Assembly: GCF_014203225.1 (NCBI RefSeq)
Contig: NZ_JACHIO010000004.1
Location: forward strand, 1 to 64,000
Source of the DNA: Granulicella mallensis
Lineage (GTDB): Bacteria; Acidobacteriota; Terriglobia; Terriglobales; Acidobacteriaceae
Reading direction: 5' to 3'
DNA length: 64,000 bases
Below the pieces are notes generated by a model. It was not told where the DNA came from. It saw only the letters and a list, made by a program, of their open reading frames with translations, and searched no databases. Below, in pieces: positions 17,887 through 27,409 of this stretch. A program made the translations under genes and the position numbers. Position 1 is the first letter of the stretch. Each line of letters begins with the position of its first letter.

Positions 17887-17918
17887 GGCGGCGCGGAATA
17901 ACCTCATTCCGCGCCGCC
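17887..17918. terminator. Bidirectional terminator between the DUF4126 gene and ftsH
   Basis: A 13-bp perfect GC-rich stem (17887-17899 with 17906-17918) with a 6-nt loop. It is preceded by AAAAA and followed by TGTTTT. Confidence 0.85.
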
Positions 17919-17925
17919 CCTGTTT

Positions 17926-17962
17926 TCTCTACTCTCTACACTCTATTCTCTACACTCTGCTT

Positions 17963-17965
<3 letters not shown>
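17926..17965. repeat. CTCTACACTCTA pyrimidine-rich repeat at the ftsH stop
   Basis: A C/T-rich stretch of CTCTACACTCTATTCTC units fills the space between the terminator and the ftsH stop. Read with ftsH it starts at the stop codon as TAGAAGCAGAGTGTAGAG. A near-identical stretch follows rne (39316-39355), and an inverted pair lies at 38164-38268. Confidence 0.75.
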
Positions 17966-19876
<1,911 letters not shown>

Positions 19877-20100
19877 TCTGCTTCCTCGTTTCCTCTTCCA
19901 CAACAACGCCGACTCATTGCTGAACCCAACGCTCTCTACCGCTTAGTCGAACCGCCGTCAATAGCTTTAGACGCTGTGAACGGAGATAGGGTGCAACTCT
20001 TATACAGTCGCACCTGCGGCCCATCGTCATGGAACTCTGGGCTAAATTCTACTCTTCCAGCGGCTTCCAGCGTGCAAAATCCTTTAGTTAACGTAACCGG

Positions 20101-21234
20101 TTACTGCCGCCAGAGCCGCAACTCCCGGGCTGAGCGCTCTCCACGCAGCCCCGCACGCAGTTCCAGACGACTCCCGATCTTTCCTTGGATGCCGATATAG
20201 CCCCCAAATCCTGCCAGCGCCAACAATTTAGCCGTTTCTTCAAAATTGAGCCGGAAGCCCATCGATCTTGCCGCCGCCCGCACAACCCGCCGCCGCAATC
20301 CGGCACCCATGGCCTTCAACCTCTCAATCTCCAGGGAGCACGCAGCCTCTCCGATAGCCGTACTCACAGCCCGCCCGCCGCCCCGAACCGGCTTTCCAGG
20401 CAGCAGCACCTGCGGCAGCAGACGGCGCAGCTCGGTCTCCCAGTGCGCCTCCTCGTCCCGCGCAATCCCCGCCATATTCGCCAGCAGCTCATCCACGCAA
20501 GGATTGAAGCTACGCAATACCGGCATCAACTCATGCCTCACGCGGTTGCGGGTCAACTCCAGGTCGCGATTACTGGAGTCAGTACGCCAAACCTGCCCCC
20601 GAGCCTGCAAAAACGCCTCCACCTCCGCCCGCCGCACCCCCAGCAAAGGCCTCACGACCCTACCGCCCCCTGAGCCCTGGGCCCTGGACCCTGAACCCTC
20701 GGCCAGTTCAGGTGAAATGCCGCCATTGCGGGAATTTGTACGTCGTTCCCCCTGCAAATCAACTGCCAGCTCAGGCGAAATGCCGCCCAATCCCTCGGTC
20801 CAGGCCCCGCGCAGAAGCTTCATCATCACGGTCTCCGCCTGGTCGTCGAGCGTATGCGCAGTCGCGATGGCATCGACCTGGCCCTCAGCCAAAAGGCCTC
20901 GCAGAGCCTCATACCGTAGCTCACGGGCAGCTTCCTCAACCCCTTCGCGCTCCGCCGCCTGTCGCGCCGCCGTATCGACATGAAACACCGTCAAGGGAAC
21001 GGCCAGCCGCTCGCATAGCTCCCGAACGAAGGCCTCATCCGCATCGGCCTCCGCGCCACGCAGACCATGGTGCACATGGGCTGCGCTCACCACCACGCCC
21101 AGCGACTCTTTCGCCGCATTGGCTTCTTTCAGCGCCAGCAGCAACGCCGTCGAGTCCGCGCCACCGGAGATGGCGACACAGACCCGGTCCCCCGCGCGAA
21201 ACAGCGATCGAGCGATTAACAGATTTCCTGCCAT
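20101..21234 (-). CDS. tilS: tRNA(Ile)-lysidine synthase
   Basis: TilS converts C34 of tRNA(Ile)(CAU) to lysidine so that it reads AUA. The PP-loop SGGADSTALL is near residues 23-32, and HVHHGLRGAEADADEAFV and TAHTLDDQAETVMMKLLRG follow as in the family. RTDSSNRDLELTRNRVRHELMPVL is the next conserved block. The loop between GLGGI and RPLL is enlarged. It carries two GGISPELA units and residues GSGSRAQGSGGG from a heptamer repeat. The start is uncertain: ATG 21234 fits the family length, while ATG 21309 would add 25 residues. It precedes ftsH, a common arrangement. Gap 19877-20100 shows no gene. Confidence 0.9.
   Translation of the reverse strand: MAGNLLIARSLFRAGDRVCVAISGGADSTALLLALKEANAAKESLGVVVSAAHVHHGLRGAEADADEAFVRELCERLAVPLTVFHVDTAARQAAEREGVEEAARELRYEALRGLLAEGQVDAIATAHTLDDQAETVMMKLLRGAWTEGLGGISPELAVDLQGERRTNSRNGGISPELAEGSGSRAQGSGGGRVVRPLLGVRRAEVEAFLQARGQVWRTDSSNRDLELTRNRVRHELMPVLRSFNPCVDELLANMAGIARDEEAHWETELRRLLPQVLLPGKPVRGGGRAVSTAIGEAACSLEIERLKAMGAGLRRRVVRAAARSMGFRLNFEETAKLLALAGFGGYIGIQGKIGSRLELRAGLRGERSARELRLWRQ
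20668..20699. repeat. CCCTRRR heptamer repeat inside tilS
   Basis: About four and a half units (CCCTGAG, CCCTGGG, CCCTGGA, CCCTGAA) in the tilS frame encode the extra loop GSGSRAQGSG. Just beside it (20700-20800) are two near copies of a short block encoding GGISPELA about 28 residues apart. Confidence 0.75.
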
Positions 21235-21324
21235 CGCTCCATCATAAAGTTGCAGCGGCCCAGGACATGAAATCCAGGATGTGGAATTCAACATCCGCGC
21301 CGCCTGCAATCGCTGTCACAAGAT

Positions 21325-21729
21325 TTACTTCGCCGCAGGAGTAACAGCCGCCTGCGACTTGCCCACGTAACGGACCGCATGGTCCACCACGGCATACAGC
21401 AACTGGTCCGGGTCCTTGCGAGACTCCTTTTTGATCCAGTCTCCAAACTTTGCTCCGGCCTCTGGAGTGTTCGGCAGCGTGATCCCACGGTTCTGCGCGC
21501 TCAACTCGGCAAGCTGCTGCACCATCGTGAGGAACTTGTCTTCATTGCGGCCGCTCGCCACCCAGGCCTCGTGCACCGTCTTCGTAAGGAGTTGATCGAG
21601 CGGAAGAGCGGACGCATTACCCGATGCGCTCGCCTGATCCTGTGCCGGTGCCTGCGCTACTGTCATTGCCGGCCAGCACAGCGCCGCAGCCATCACTACC
21701 CCAGTCAAACCCTGCCGTATCTTTGTCAT
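21325..21729 (-). CDS. Small secreted protein of unknown function
   Basis: A 134-residue protein with an N-terminal signal peptide (MTKIRQGLTGVVMAAALCWP, cleavage after VAQA likely). The mature part is soluble and helical: LPLDQLLTKTVHEAWVASG and DPDQLLYAVVDHAVRYVGKSQ. I do not recognise a family. GAGAGG lies about 6 nt before the ATG at 21729; an ATG 15 bases further upstream is less well placed. It is transcribed toward tilS with a short gap and may share its transcript. Confidence 0.6.
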   Translation of the reverse strand: MTKIRQGLTGVVMAAALCWPAMTVAQAPAQDQASASGNASALPLDQLLTKTVHEAWVASGRNEDKFLTMVQQLAELSAQNRGITLPNTPEAGAKFGDWIKKESRKDPDQLLYAVVDHAVRYVGKSQAAVTPAAK

Positions 21730-21785
21730 CGCAATCCTCTCCACTTCAACTCGTCGAATGATTTCTGGAACTGTCCGCCTAAGCT

Positions 21786-22157
21786 CTAGTACCGATGGCC
21801 ATGCCGGTCATACCGCTCACGGTAATCGCGATCTTTATTGTCCTGGTGAACCTTGCCGGCGACCGCACCAACGCCCGCGCCTGCTGCGCCACCGATCAAT
21901 GCGCCCTTCAGGCCTCCGCCAAACAGAGCACCCAGCGCAGCGCCGCCAGCACCGCCGATCAGTGCCCCCTTGCCTGGCCCAATGCCGCCCTGGTCGCGAC
22001 GATCGTCGTGCCGGTGATCATAGTTGTCGTTATACGGATGCCGGCCTCGCGCTCCATTGTAGAAAGCACTGCGATCCTGGGCCGTCGCGGATGCGAAGGG
22101 CATGGTCATCAAAACCAACAAGACAGCACTCGCAATCCATCGCGTCATTTGGTTCAT
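21786..22157 (-). CDS. Secreted glycine-zipper protein
   Basis: A 123-residue exported protein. After the signal peptide (MNQMTRWIASAVLLVLMTMP, FASATA cleavage region) comes a charged stretch rich in His, Asp and Arg. Residues of the type GKGALIGGAGGAALGALFGG then GALIGGAAGAGVGAVAGK follow, a classic double glycine zipper that inserts into or associates with membrane. The tail is again charged (DRDYRERYDRHGHRY). AGGAG lies 8 nt before the chosen ATG. The role is probably in the envelope, similar in design to Rick_17kDa/YMGG-type proteins; not assignable further. Confidence 0.72.
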   Translation of the reverse strand: MNQMTRWIASAVLLVLMTMPFASATAQDRSAFYNGARGRHPYNDNYDHRHDDRRDQGGIGPGKGALIGGAGGAALGALFGGGLKGALIGGAAGAGVGAVAGKVHQDNKDRDYRERYDRHGHRY

Positions 22158-22288
22158 ATTCAATCTCCTGGGAACAGTCCTAGCTTTTATGCTGGTCGGC
22201 TGGAACGGGTAGCCCACCGCAGTTTTATCGCCTCGGATATTTAGGGTGCGGCATCAAGCTTTGTTTAAAATTTTGGCCATACTTTTGG

Positions 22289-22361
22289 CTTTGAAGGGGC
22301 GGGGCTTCAGCCCGCCATTGGGATACCCCACAAAGTAAGGCGGCTTCAGCCGCGGAGGGAA
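22289..22361. repeat. GGCGGGGCTTCAGCC palindromic repeat
   Basis: Two small hairpins (GGCGGGGCTTCAGCCCGCC-like and GCGGCTTCAGCCGC) lie between the glycine-zipper gene and the GNAT gene. The same paired design (cttcagtcccgcc, then ggctttagcc, then ACGGAGGGAA) is found inside the element at 43469-43723. Confidence 0.6.
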
Positions 22362-22468
22362 CGATGTCTACCTGGGCAGCGACTCCATCTCTTGAAACAT
22401 CTTTGCCCATCAGAAGCGCTTGAGCCTGCCCATCCCCCATATCCGCGTCCCGGTTGTTATCATCCCCT

Positions 22469-22942
22469 ATGCCGAACTTACGCCGCGCCACCATAGGCGA
22501 CGCCGCCCTCATCGCAGCGCACCGTCACAGCATGTTTCAGGACAACAACTTCGCCAGCGAAGCCCGCCTCGCCGAGATGGACGCCGCCTTTGAACCCTGG
22601 GTCCGCGAACGCCTCGCCGACGACCGCTATGTCGGCCTGCTCCTCGAAGAAGACGGCCACATCCTGGCCGGCGCCGGCATCTTCTTTCAGGACTTCCCGC
22701 CACACTGGATGGATCCCCAGCCCACGCGCGCCTATCTGCTCAACTTCTACACCGCCCCCGAGGCCCGGGGACGCGGCTTTGCCAACCAGTTGCTCAAGCT
22801 CTCCGTAGAAGAGTGCCGCACCCGTGGCGTCGACGTCATCACCCTGCACGCCTCGCCGTTCGGCAAGCCAATCTACGAGAAGTTCGGCTTCTCGCACTCC
22901 AACGAGATGATGTTCCGGCCAGAAGAAGGAAACAGCAAGTAG
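22469..22942 (+). CDS. GNAT-family N-acetyltransferase
   Basis: A 157-residue GNAT protein beginning MPNLRRATIGDAALIAAHRH. AYLLNFYTAPEARGRGFANQLLKLSVEECR carries the acetyl-CoA loop (EARGRGFA). ITLHASPFGKPIYEKFGFSHSNEMMF is the C-terminal motif shared with small-molecule acetyltransferases. ATG 22469 is preferred to an upstream TTG at 22454 because the family begins here. The substrate is unknown. It is unrelated in sequence to the GNAT gene at 14676. Confidence 0.85.
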   Translation: MPNLRRATIGDAALIAAHRHSMFQDNNFASEARLAEMDAAFEPWVRERLADDRYVGLLLEEDGHILAGAGIFFQDFPPHWMDPQPTRAYLLNFYTAPEARGRGFANQLLKLSVEECRTRGVDVITLHASPFGKPIYEKFGFSHSNEMMFRPEEGNSK

Positions 22943-22959
22943 GAAACAGGGAAGCAACA

Positions 22960-23258
22960 TTTGAATGCTCGACGGGGAAAAGCCTAAGGACTACCTACTA
23001 CGGCAAGAAAATGCAGATGGCGAAGGTGTAAATGGAGAATATAGAAATAGAGATCAGCACAAATCTAAGCCCCGAAGGGGCGACGTCATACCAGCCCAGG
23101 GCGAAGCCCTGGGTTACCGGGCGATAGAAATTCGAGCCCTGAAGGGGCGACCTATCGGTGGCAGCACGATAGATCGCCCCTTCAGGGCTCAGCAATTGTA
23201 GGGGCTGTCACCCACGGCTTTGCCCTGGGCTGGTATAGCGTCGCCCCTTCGGGGCTTA
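22960..23258. repeat. Composite palindromic element, TAAGCCCCGAAGGGGCGACG family, copy 1
   Basis: Inverted ends TAAGCCCCGAAGGGGCGACG (from 23066 and, inverted, to 23258) enclose nested hairpins built from CCAGCCCAGGGC/GCCCTGGGC and GAGCCCTGAAGGGGCGA. A 100-bp leader from 22960 (CATTTGAAT...GGGGAAAAGCCT...CAAGAAAATGCAGATG) is also shared with the copy at 47306-47625. An inverted CAAATGCGATTGCCC block near 23315 may mark the outer end. There is no gene between 22943 and 23460. Confidence 0.75.
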
Positions 23259-23460
23259 GATGGATGCCAATCCCAGACGCGTACGCCCAACGCTTGCTTT
23301 GAAACTAAAAATCAAATGCGATTGCCCTGGGGCGAAGACAACGACTTCCTAGTAGTCCCCCCTGAATGAGCAACCTGTCCCTCCCACCACGTGCTGTTTC
23401 TTGTTCCCTATTTCCTGTTTCCTACTTCCTGTTTCCTCTTCGCGTTATACTCACCTTCCC

Positions 23461-24162
23461 ATGTCTGTCTTCGTCATTCTCCCCGCAGCCGGTATCGGTA
23501 CTCGCATGGCCTCCACCGGGGCCGCGCCCAAGCAGTTCCTCACGCTCAAAGGAATCCCCCTTCTACTGCATTCGCTGCGTGCCTTTCTCGCGGTGCCGCG
23601 CGTCACGGCCATCTACGTCGCCGTACGCACGTCCGAGCGGGCTCGAGTAGCGGCATTGATCGCGGAACACAATCTCGGCGAGAAGGTCCACGTCGTCACC
23701 GGCGGCGACTCACGCCAGGACTCCGTCTCCAGGGCTCTCGCGGCCCTGCCGTCGACTGCCGAAAACGATATCGTCCTGGTCCATGATGCGGTCCGCCCGC
23801 TCATCGATCCCACGACCATCGGCCGGACCATCGACTCCATCCAGAAACACGGCGCAGCCATCGTCGGCACACCCGCCATCGACACCATCAAGCAGGTCGA
23901 GCGCACCGCCGACGGGGCCCTGATCACCGCCACCATCCCCCGCGAACTCATCGTCCACGCCCAGACCCCGCAGGGAGCACGCGTTCCGCTAATGCGTCAG
24001 GCCTTCTCCGAAGCCGCAGCCGATGAGTTCATCGGCACCGACGAGGCCAGCCTGCTCGAACGCGCCGGCATCCCGGTCTTCGTCGTCCAGGGCCACGCGC
24101 GCAACTTCAAGGTCACGCAGCCCGGCGACCTCGAGATCGCCGAGTTCTACCTGGCAGGCTAA
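23461..24162 (+). CDS. ispD: 2-C-methyl-D-erythritol 4-phosphate cytidylyltransferase
   Basis: A 233-residue IspD, third enzyme of the MEP isoprenoid pathway, joining CTP and MEP to CDP-ME. The nucleotide-binding LPAAGIGTRM (7-16) is followed by PKQFLTLKG with its catalytic Lys. VHDAVRPLIDP and TPAIDTIKQV then TPQGA are all typical. ATG 23461 gives the family start; the open frame upstream is noise. It is followed after one repeat by ispF, the usual functional partner. Confidence 0.95.
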   Translation: MSVFVILPAAGIGTRMASTGAAPKQFLTLKGIPLLLHSLRAFLAVPRVTAIYVAVRTSERARVAALIAEHNLGEKVHVVTGGDSRQDSVSRALAALPSTAENDIVLVHDAVRPLIDPTTIGRTIDSIQKHGAAIVGTPAIDTIKQVERTADGALITATIPRELIVHAQTPQGARVPLMRQAFSEAAADEFIGTDEASLLERAGIPVFVVQGHARNFKVTQPGDLEIAEFYLAG

Positions 24163-24184
24163 CGCTCTCGCTGTCGCCTTTGTT

Positions 24185-24290
24185 GTTGCTGTTCTGGCTT
24201 GTCATTCCCGCAGGGAATCTGCTGTTGCTGTTGCCTTTGCTTTTCTGGTTGTCATTCCGAGCGCAGCGAGCGAACCTGCTTCCCGCCCGC
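24185..24290. repeat. Intergenic repeat, TCATTCCGAGC family, copy 2
   Basis: GTCATTCCCGCAGGGAATCT followed by CTGGTTGTCATTCCGAGC and AGCGAACCTGCTTCC fills the ispD-ispF gap. It contains a left half of the longer palindromes seen at 6853 and 29857. Confidence 0.7.
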
Positions 24291-24336
24291 ACCGCCACAA
24301 ATCCACCACCTCAAAAACCATTTATCATCCATAACA

Positions 24337-24960
24337 ATGTCCATGCGTATCGGCCTCGGTTTCGACTCTCACGCCTTCAAACCCGGTGTCCCCCTGGTCA
24401 TCGGCGGCCTTAAGATCGACCACCCCGAGGGCCTCGCCGGGCACTCCGACGGCGATCTGCTGCTCCACGCCATCACCGACGCCCTGCTCGGGGCCGTCTC
24501 CGCCGGAGACATCGGCACCTTCTTCCCGCCGACCGACCCCAAGTGGAAGGGCGCGGACTCCACCGTCTTCCTCGAAACGGCGCTCGAAGAGATCGCCCTG
24601 GCCGGCTACAAGATTGTGAACATTGACTGCGTGCTCATCATGCACCGCCCCAAGATCGTGCCGATTGCGGGCGATATGCGCGGCCGCGTCGCCGACCTGC
24701 TGGGCCTCGACCTGAAGAACGTCAGCATCAAGGGCAAGACCCCCGAAGGCCTCACCCAGGACGGCACCGCCGTCGCACACGTCGTCGCGCTGCTGGAGTC
24801 GATCGACCTGCCCAGCGAACCCAAGAAAATGGAAGCCCTGGCCGAAGCTCCCAGTGAAGCCGACATCGACGGCGTACTCAGCACCCTCGTCACCGGCGGC
24901 CGCGACACCAGCGCCCTGGGCCGCAAGCTGCCGACCTTCGACACCGACGATCTGACCTAA
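24337..24960 (+). CDS. ispF: 2-C-methyl-D-erythritol 2,4-cyclodiphosphate synthase with C-terminal extension
   Basis: IspF cyclises CDP-ME-2-phosphate to ME-cPP with release of CMP. The metal site is visible as FDSH (Asp10, His12) and the later HSDGD. SAGDIGTFFPPTDPKWKGADS and NIDCVLIMHRPKI, then KGKTPEGLTQDGTAVAHVVALL, complete the trimer fold by about residue 158. The protein continues for nearly 50 more residues (acidic, then GRKLPTFDTDDLT), absent from the E. coli enzyme. The frame upstream of 24337 only translates the repeat. The last base of the stop codon is also the first base of the repeat element at 24960. Confidence 0.93.
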   Translation: MSMRIGLGFDSHAFKPGVPLVIGGLKIDHPEGLAGHSDGDLLLHAITDALLGAVSAGDIGTFFPPTDPKWKGADSTVFLETALEEIALAGYKIVNIDCVLIMHRPKIVPIAGDMRGRVADLLGLDLKNVSIKGKTPEGLTQDGTAVAHVVALLESIDLPSEPKKMEALAEAPSEADIDGVLSTLVTGGRDTSALGRKLPTFDTDDLT

Positions 24961-25178
24961 TTGCGCGAAGCGCGTTCCGTGACGCTTCAGCGTTACGGAG
25001 GCGGAGGGAGCCGTAGCCTTTAGGCTACGGAATAAGGGCCAGGCAAGAATTGGGCTTTAGCCCCGGGCCTCTTGTCCGCAGCCGAAAGAAGGCTCGGGCC
25101 TAACGGCCACATCTTTGCTAAGCCCTATTTCCGTAGCCTCCCCGAGGCTAAAGCATCGGGGAACACGCTTCGCGCAAT
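24960..25178. repeat. 219-bp palindromic element with ATTGCGCGAAGCGC ends, copy B
   Basis: The left end ATTGCGCGAAGCGC begins at the last base of the ispF stop codon. The right end is ACGCTTCGCGCAAT to 25178. The interior has the same GTAGCCTTTAGGCTAC hairpin and GGCAAGAATTGGGCTTTAGC stretch as copy A. Confidence 0.85.
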
Positions 25179-25274
25179 TGGATGACACTCCCTAGTCAAG
25201 ACACTCTCTGGCCGGAAAATTCTTTTGGACTCCGCTTCTCTTCTCCGGTACATTGGCTGCATCTCTTGGAGGCA

Positions 25275-25595
25275 ATGATGGACCAGCAGCAAGCGCAGCA
25301 ATTTGGCGGCATGATCGCAGGCATGATGGGCATATTTATGTTCATCGGCGTAGCAGCCCTGGCCTTTGGCATCTTTCTCTTTTGGCGTATCTTCACCAAG
25401 GCAGGCATGGCCGGACCGCTTTCCCTGCTGATCCTGTTTCCCGGCATCGGCTATATCGTCGTCCTTTGCATCCTCGCCTTCTCTGACTGGAAGGTCGTTC
25501 CTGCCCCGGCGGCACAGCTTTATCCCCCCAACTATCCGCCGCCGCCCAGCTTTCCGTCCACTACACCTCCTTCTACCTTTCCACCCCAGGCGTAA
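25275..25595 (+). CDS. Small membrane protein with proline-rich tail, unknown function
   Basis: A 105- to 106-residue protein starting at one of two adjacent ATGs (25275, 25278) behind GGAGG. A Gln-rich N-terminus (MDQQQAQQFGGMIAG) leads into two hydrophobic segments (about 13-38 and 49-70). A proline-rich C-terminus then follows, with PNYPPPPSFPSTTPPSTFPP. No family is recognised. It lies just upstream of gltX on the same strand (47 nt) and may be co-transcribed. Confidence 0.6.
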   Translation: MMDQQQAQQFGGMIAGMMGIFMFIGVAALAFGIFLFWRIFTKAGMAGPLSLLILFPGIGYIVVLCILAFSDWKVVPAPAAQLYPPNYPPPPSFPSTTPPSTFPPQA

Positions 25596-25642
25596 ACCGG
25601 TTCGAGGCTGCGGAGCGTCTCTGTTAAGATTGGGTCTGACCC

Positions 25643-27163
25643 ATGACTCCTGAGACCTCCGCCCCTTCGCCTGATTCCCGCCCCACCCGCGTCCGCATCG
25701 CCCCCTCTCCAACAGGCGACCCTCACGTCGGCACCGCCTACATCGGTCTGCTGAACTACCTCTTCGCTGCCCAGCGCGGCGGCGAGTTCGTGCTGCGCAT
25801 CGAAGACACCGACCGCACCCGCTTCGTCGCCAGCTCCGAGCAGATGATCTTCGACGCCCTGAAGTGGATCGGCCTGACCTGGAACGAAGGCCCGGACGTC
25901 GGCGGCCCCTACGGCCCCTATCGCCAGTCCGAGCGCACCGAAATCTACCGCGAGCACGTAGAGCTGCTGCTCCGCAGCGGCCACGCCTACCGCTCTTTTG
26001 AAACCGCCGAGGAGCTTGAGGAAGTCCGCAAGCAGCAGATGGCCGCCAAGCAGCCGCCCCGCTACAACGGCGCAGCCCGCCACCTCTCGCAGGAGGAGAT
26101 TGACGCCAACCTCGCGGCCGGCAAGCCCTTCGTCGTTCGGCTCAAAGTCCCCCTCGAAGGCTCAACCACCTTCCGCGACGAACTGCGCGGCGAGATCACC
26201 TTCGACCACAACAACGTCGACGACCAGGTGCTGATGAAGTCCGACGGCTTCCCCACCTATCACCTCGCCAACGTCGTCGACGACCACCTGATGCGGATCA
26301 CCGACGTCATTCGCGCCGAGGAGTGGATCAGCTCGACGCCCAAGCACGTGCTGCTCTATAACGCGTTCGGATGGGAGTTGCCGAAGTTCTGGCACATGCC
26401 GCTGCTGCGCAACGTCGACAAGTCGAAGATCTCCAAGCGCAAGAATCCCGTCTCGCTGGTCTACTACCGCGAGAGCGGCTACCTGCCCAACGCGATGCTG
26501 AACTTCCTCGGCCTGATGGGCGGCGGCATGGCGCAGCCCACGGAACAGGAGATCGTCAGCAAGGGCCTCAACACCAAAGAGGGCGACATCTTCTCCCTCG
26601 CCGAGATGAAGGAGCGCTTCGACTTCCAGCGCATCTCCCTCGGCGGCCCGGTCTTCGACCTCGTCAAGCTCAAGTGGCTCAACGGCGAGTACATCCGTCG
26701 CCAGTCTCCCGATGAATTCTTCCAGACCTTGCGCCAGACCCTCTTCTCCGACGCCTACCTCCGCGCCGTCGCGCCGCTCGTCCAGGAGCGCATCGAGACC
26801 GTCGGCCAGTTCGGCGATATGACCGGCTTCCTCTTCAGCGACAACGTGCTTCCACCGGAGTCCGTCTGGCTGCCCAAGAAACGCCAGCCCGAAGAGACCC
26901 TAGCCTTCGCCGCCGAGCAGCTCACCGCGCTCGAAGCCAGCACCTGGGACGCCGCATCCATCGAGGCCGAGCTCAAGAAACTCGGCGAAGCAAAACAGTG
27001 GAGTGTGAAGGAAAACTTCATGCTGCTGCGCGCGATCCTCAGCGGCAGCCTGACCTCACCCCCACTGATGGAGAGCCTGGTCGTCTTCGGCAAGGCCCGC
27101 TCGCTCGACCGCGTGCGGCGTTTTCTAGAAACACAGAAGAAGCTGGCGAATCAGCGGAAGTAG
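25643..27163 (+). CDS. gltX: Glutamyl-tRNA synthetase
   Basis: A 506-residue class I aminoacyl-tRNA synthetase charging tRNA(Glu). The HIGH-type site is APSPTGDPHVGTA (20-32), and the KMSKS-type loop is DKSKISKRKN near residues 257-266. FVLRIEDTDRTR and GPYRQSERTEIY are typical. The C-terminal anticodon-binding helices run to the end. A 17-residue Ser/Pro-rich N-terminal lead precedes the catalytic fold. I cannot say whether it is discriminating or also charges tRNA(Gln). Confidence 0.96.
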   Translation: MTPETSAPSPDSRPTRVRIAPSPTGDPHVGTAYIGLLNYLFAAQRGGEFVLRIEDTDRTRFVASSEQMIFDALKWIGLTWNEGPDVGGPYGPYRQSERTEIYREHVELLLRSGHAYRSFETAEELEEVRKQQMAAKQPPRYNGAARHLSQEEIDANLAAGKPFVVRLKVPLEGSTTFRDELRGEITFDHNNVDDQVLMKSDGFPTYHLANVVDDHLMRITDVIRAEEWISSTPKHVLLYNAFGWELPKFWHMPLLRNVDKSKISKRKNPVSLVYYRESGYLPNAMLNFLGLMGGGMAQPTEQEIVSKGLNTKEGDIFSLAEMKERFDFQRISLGGPVFDLVKLKWLNGEYIRRQSPDEFFQTLRQTLFSDAYLRAVAPLVQERIETVGQFGDMTGFLFSDNVLPPESVWLPKKRQPEETLAFAAEQLTALEASTWDAASIEAELKKLGEAKQWSVKENFMLLRAILSGSLTSPPLMESLVVFGKARSLDRVRRFLETQKKLANQRK

Positions 27164-27194
27164 CTTGCATTTAAAGGGAAAGTAACTTGCGTTA

Positions 27195-27386
27195 AAGGGC
27201 CAAAGGCCCGCCTCATCCCAGCCTGGGGCAAAGCCCCAGGTACCAAGGGCATAAATGGAAGAGGGCTGAAAGCCTGACTCATCTGTATCACCACAGATGA
27301 GCCGGGCCTTCAGCCCTCAGATTTTCGGTGGCATGTATTCCTGGGGCTTCGCCCCAGGCTGGGATGAGACGGGCCTTTGGCCCTTC
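27195..27386. repeat. 192-bp palindromic element, AAGGGCCAAAGGCCC type
   Basis: Inverted ends AAGGGCCAAAGGCCCG and CGGGCCTTTGGCCCTT are followed inward by CTCATCCCAGCCTGGGGC arms. A central hairpin is built from ACTCATCTGT and ACAGATGAG. It has nearly the same length and layout as the element core at 23066-23258 but different sequence. It fills the gltX to DsbD-alpha gap. Confidence 0.75.
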
Positions 27387-27409
27387 ACAACCGTGCTGGC
27401 AGAAACAAC

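Noticed and set aside
24199..24336. N-terminal extension of ispF
   Set aside because: The extra codons are only the TCATTCCGAGC repeat; the family N-terminus and metal site start after 24337.
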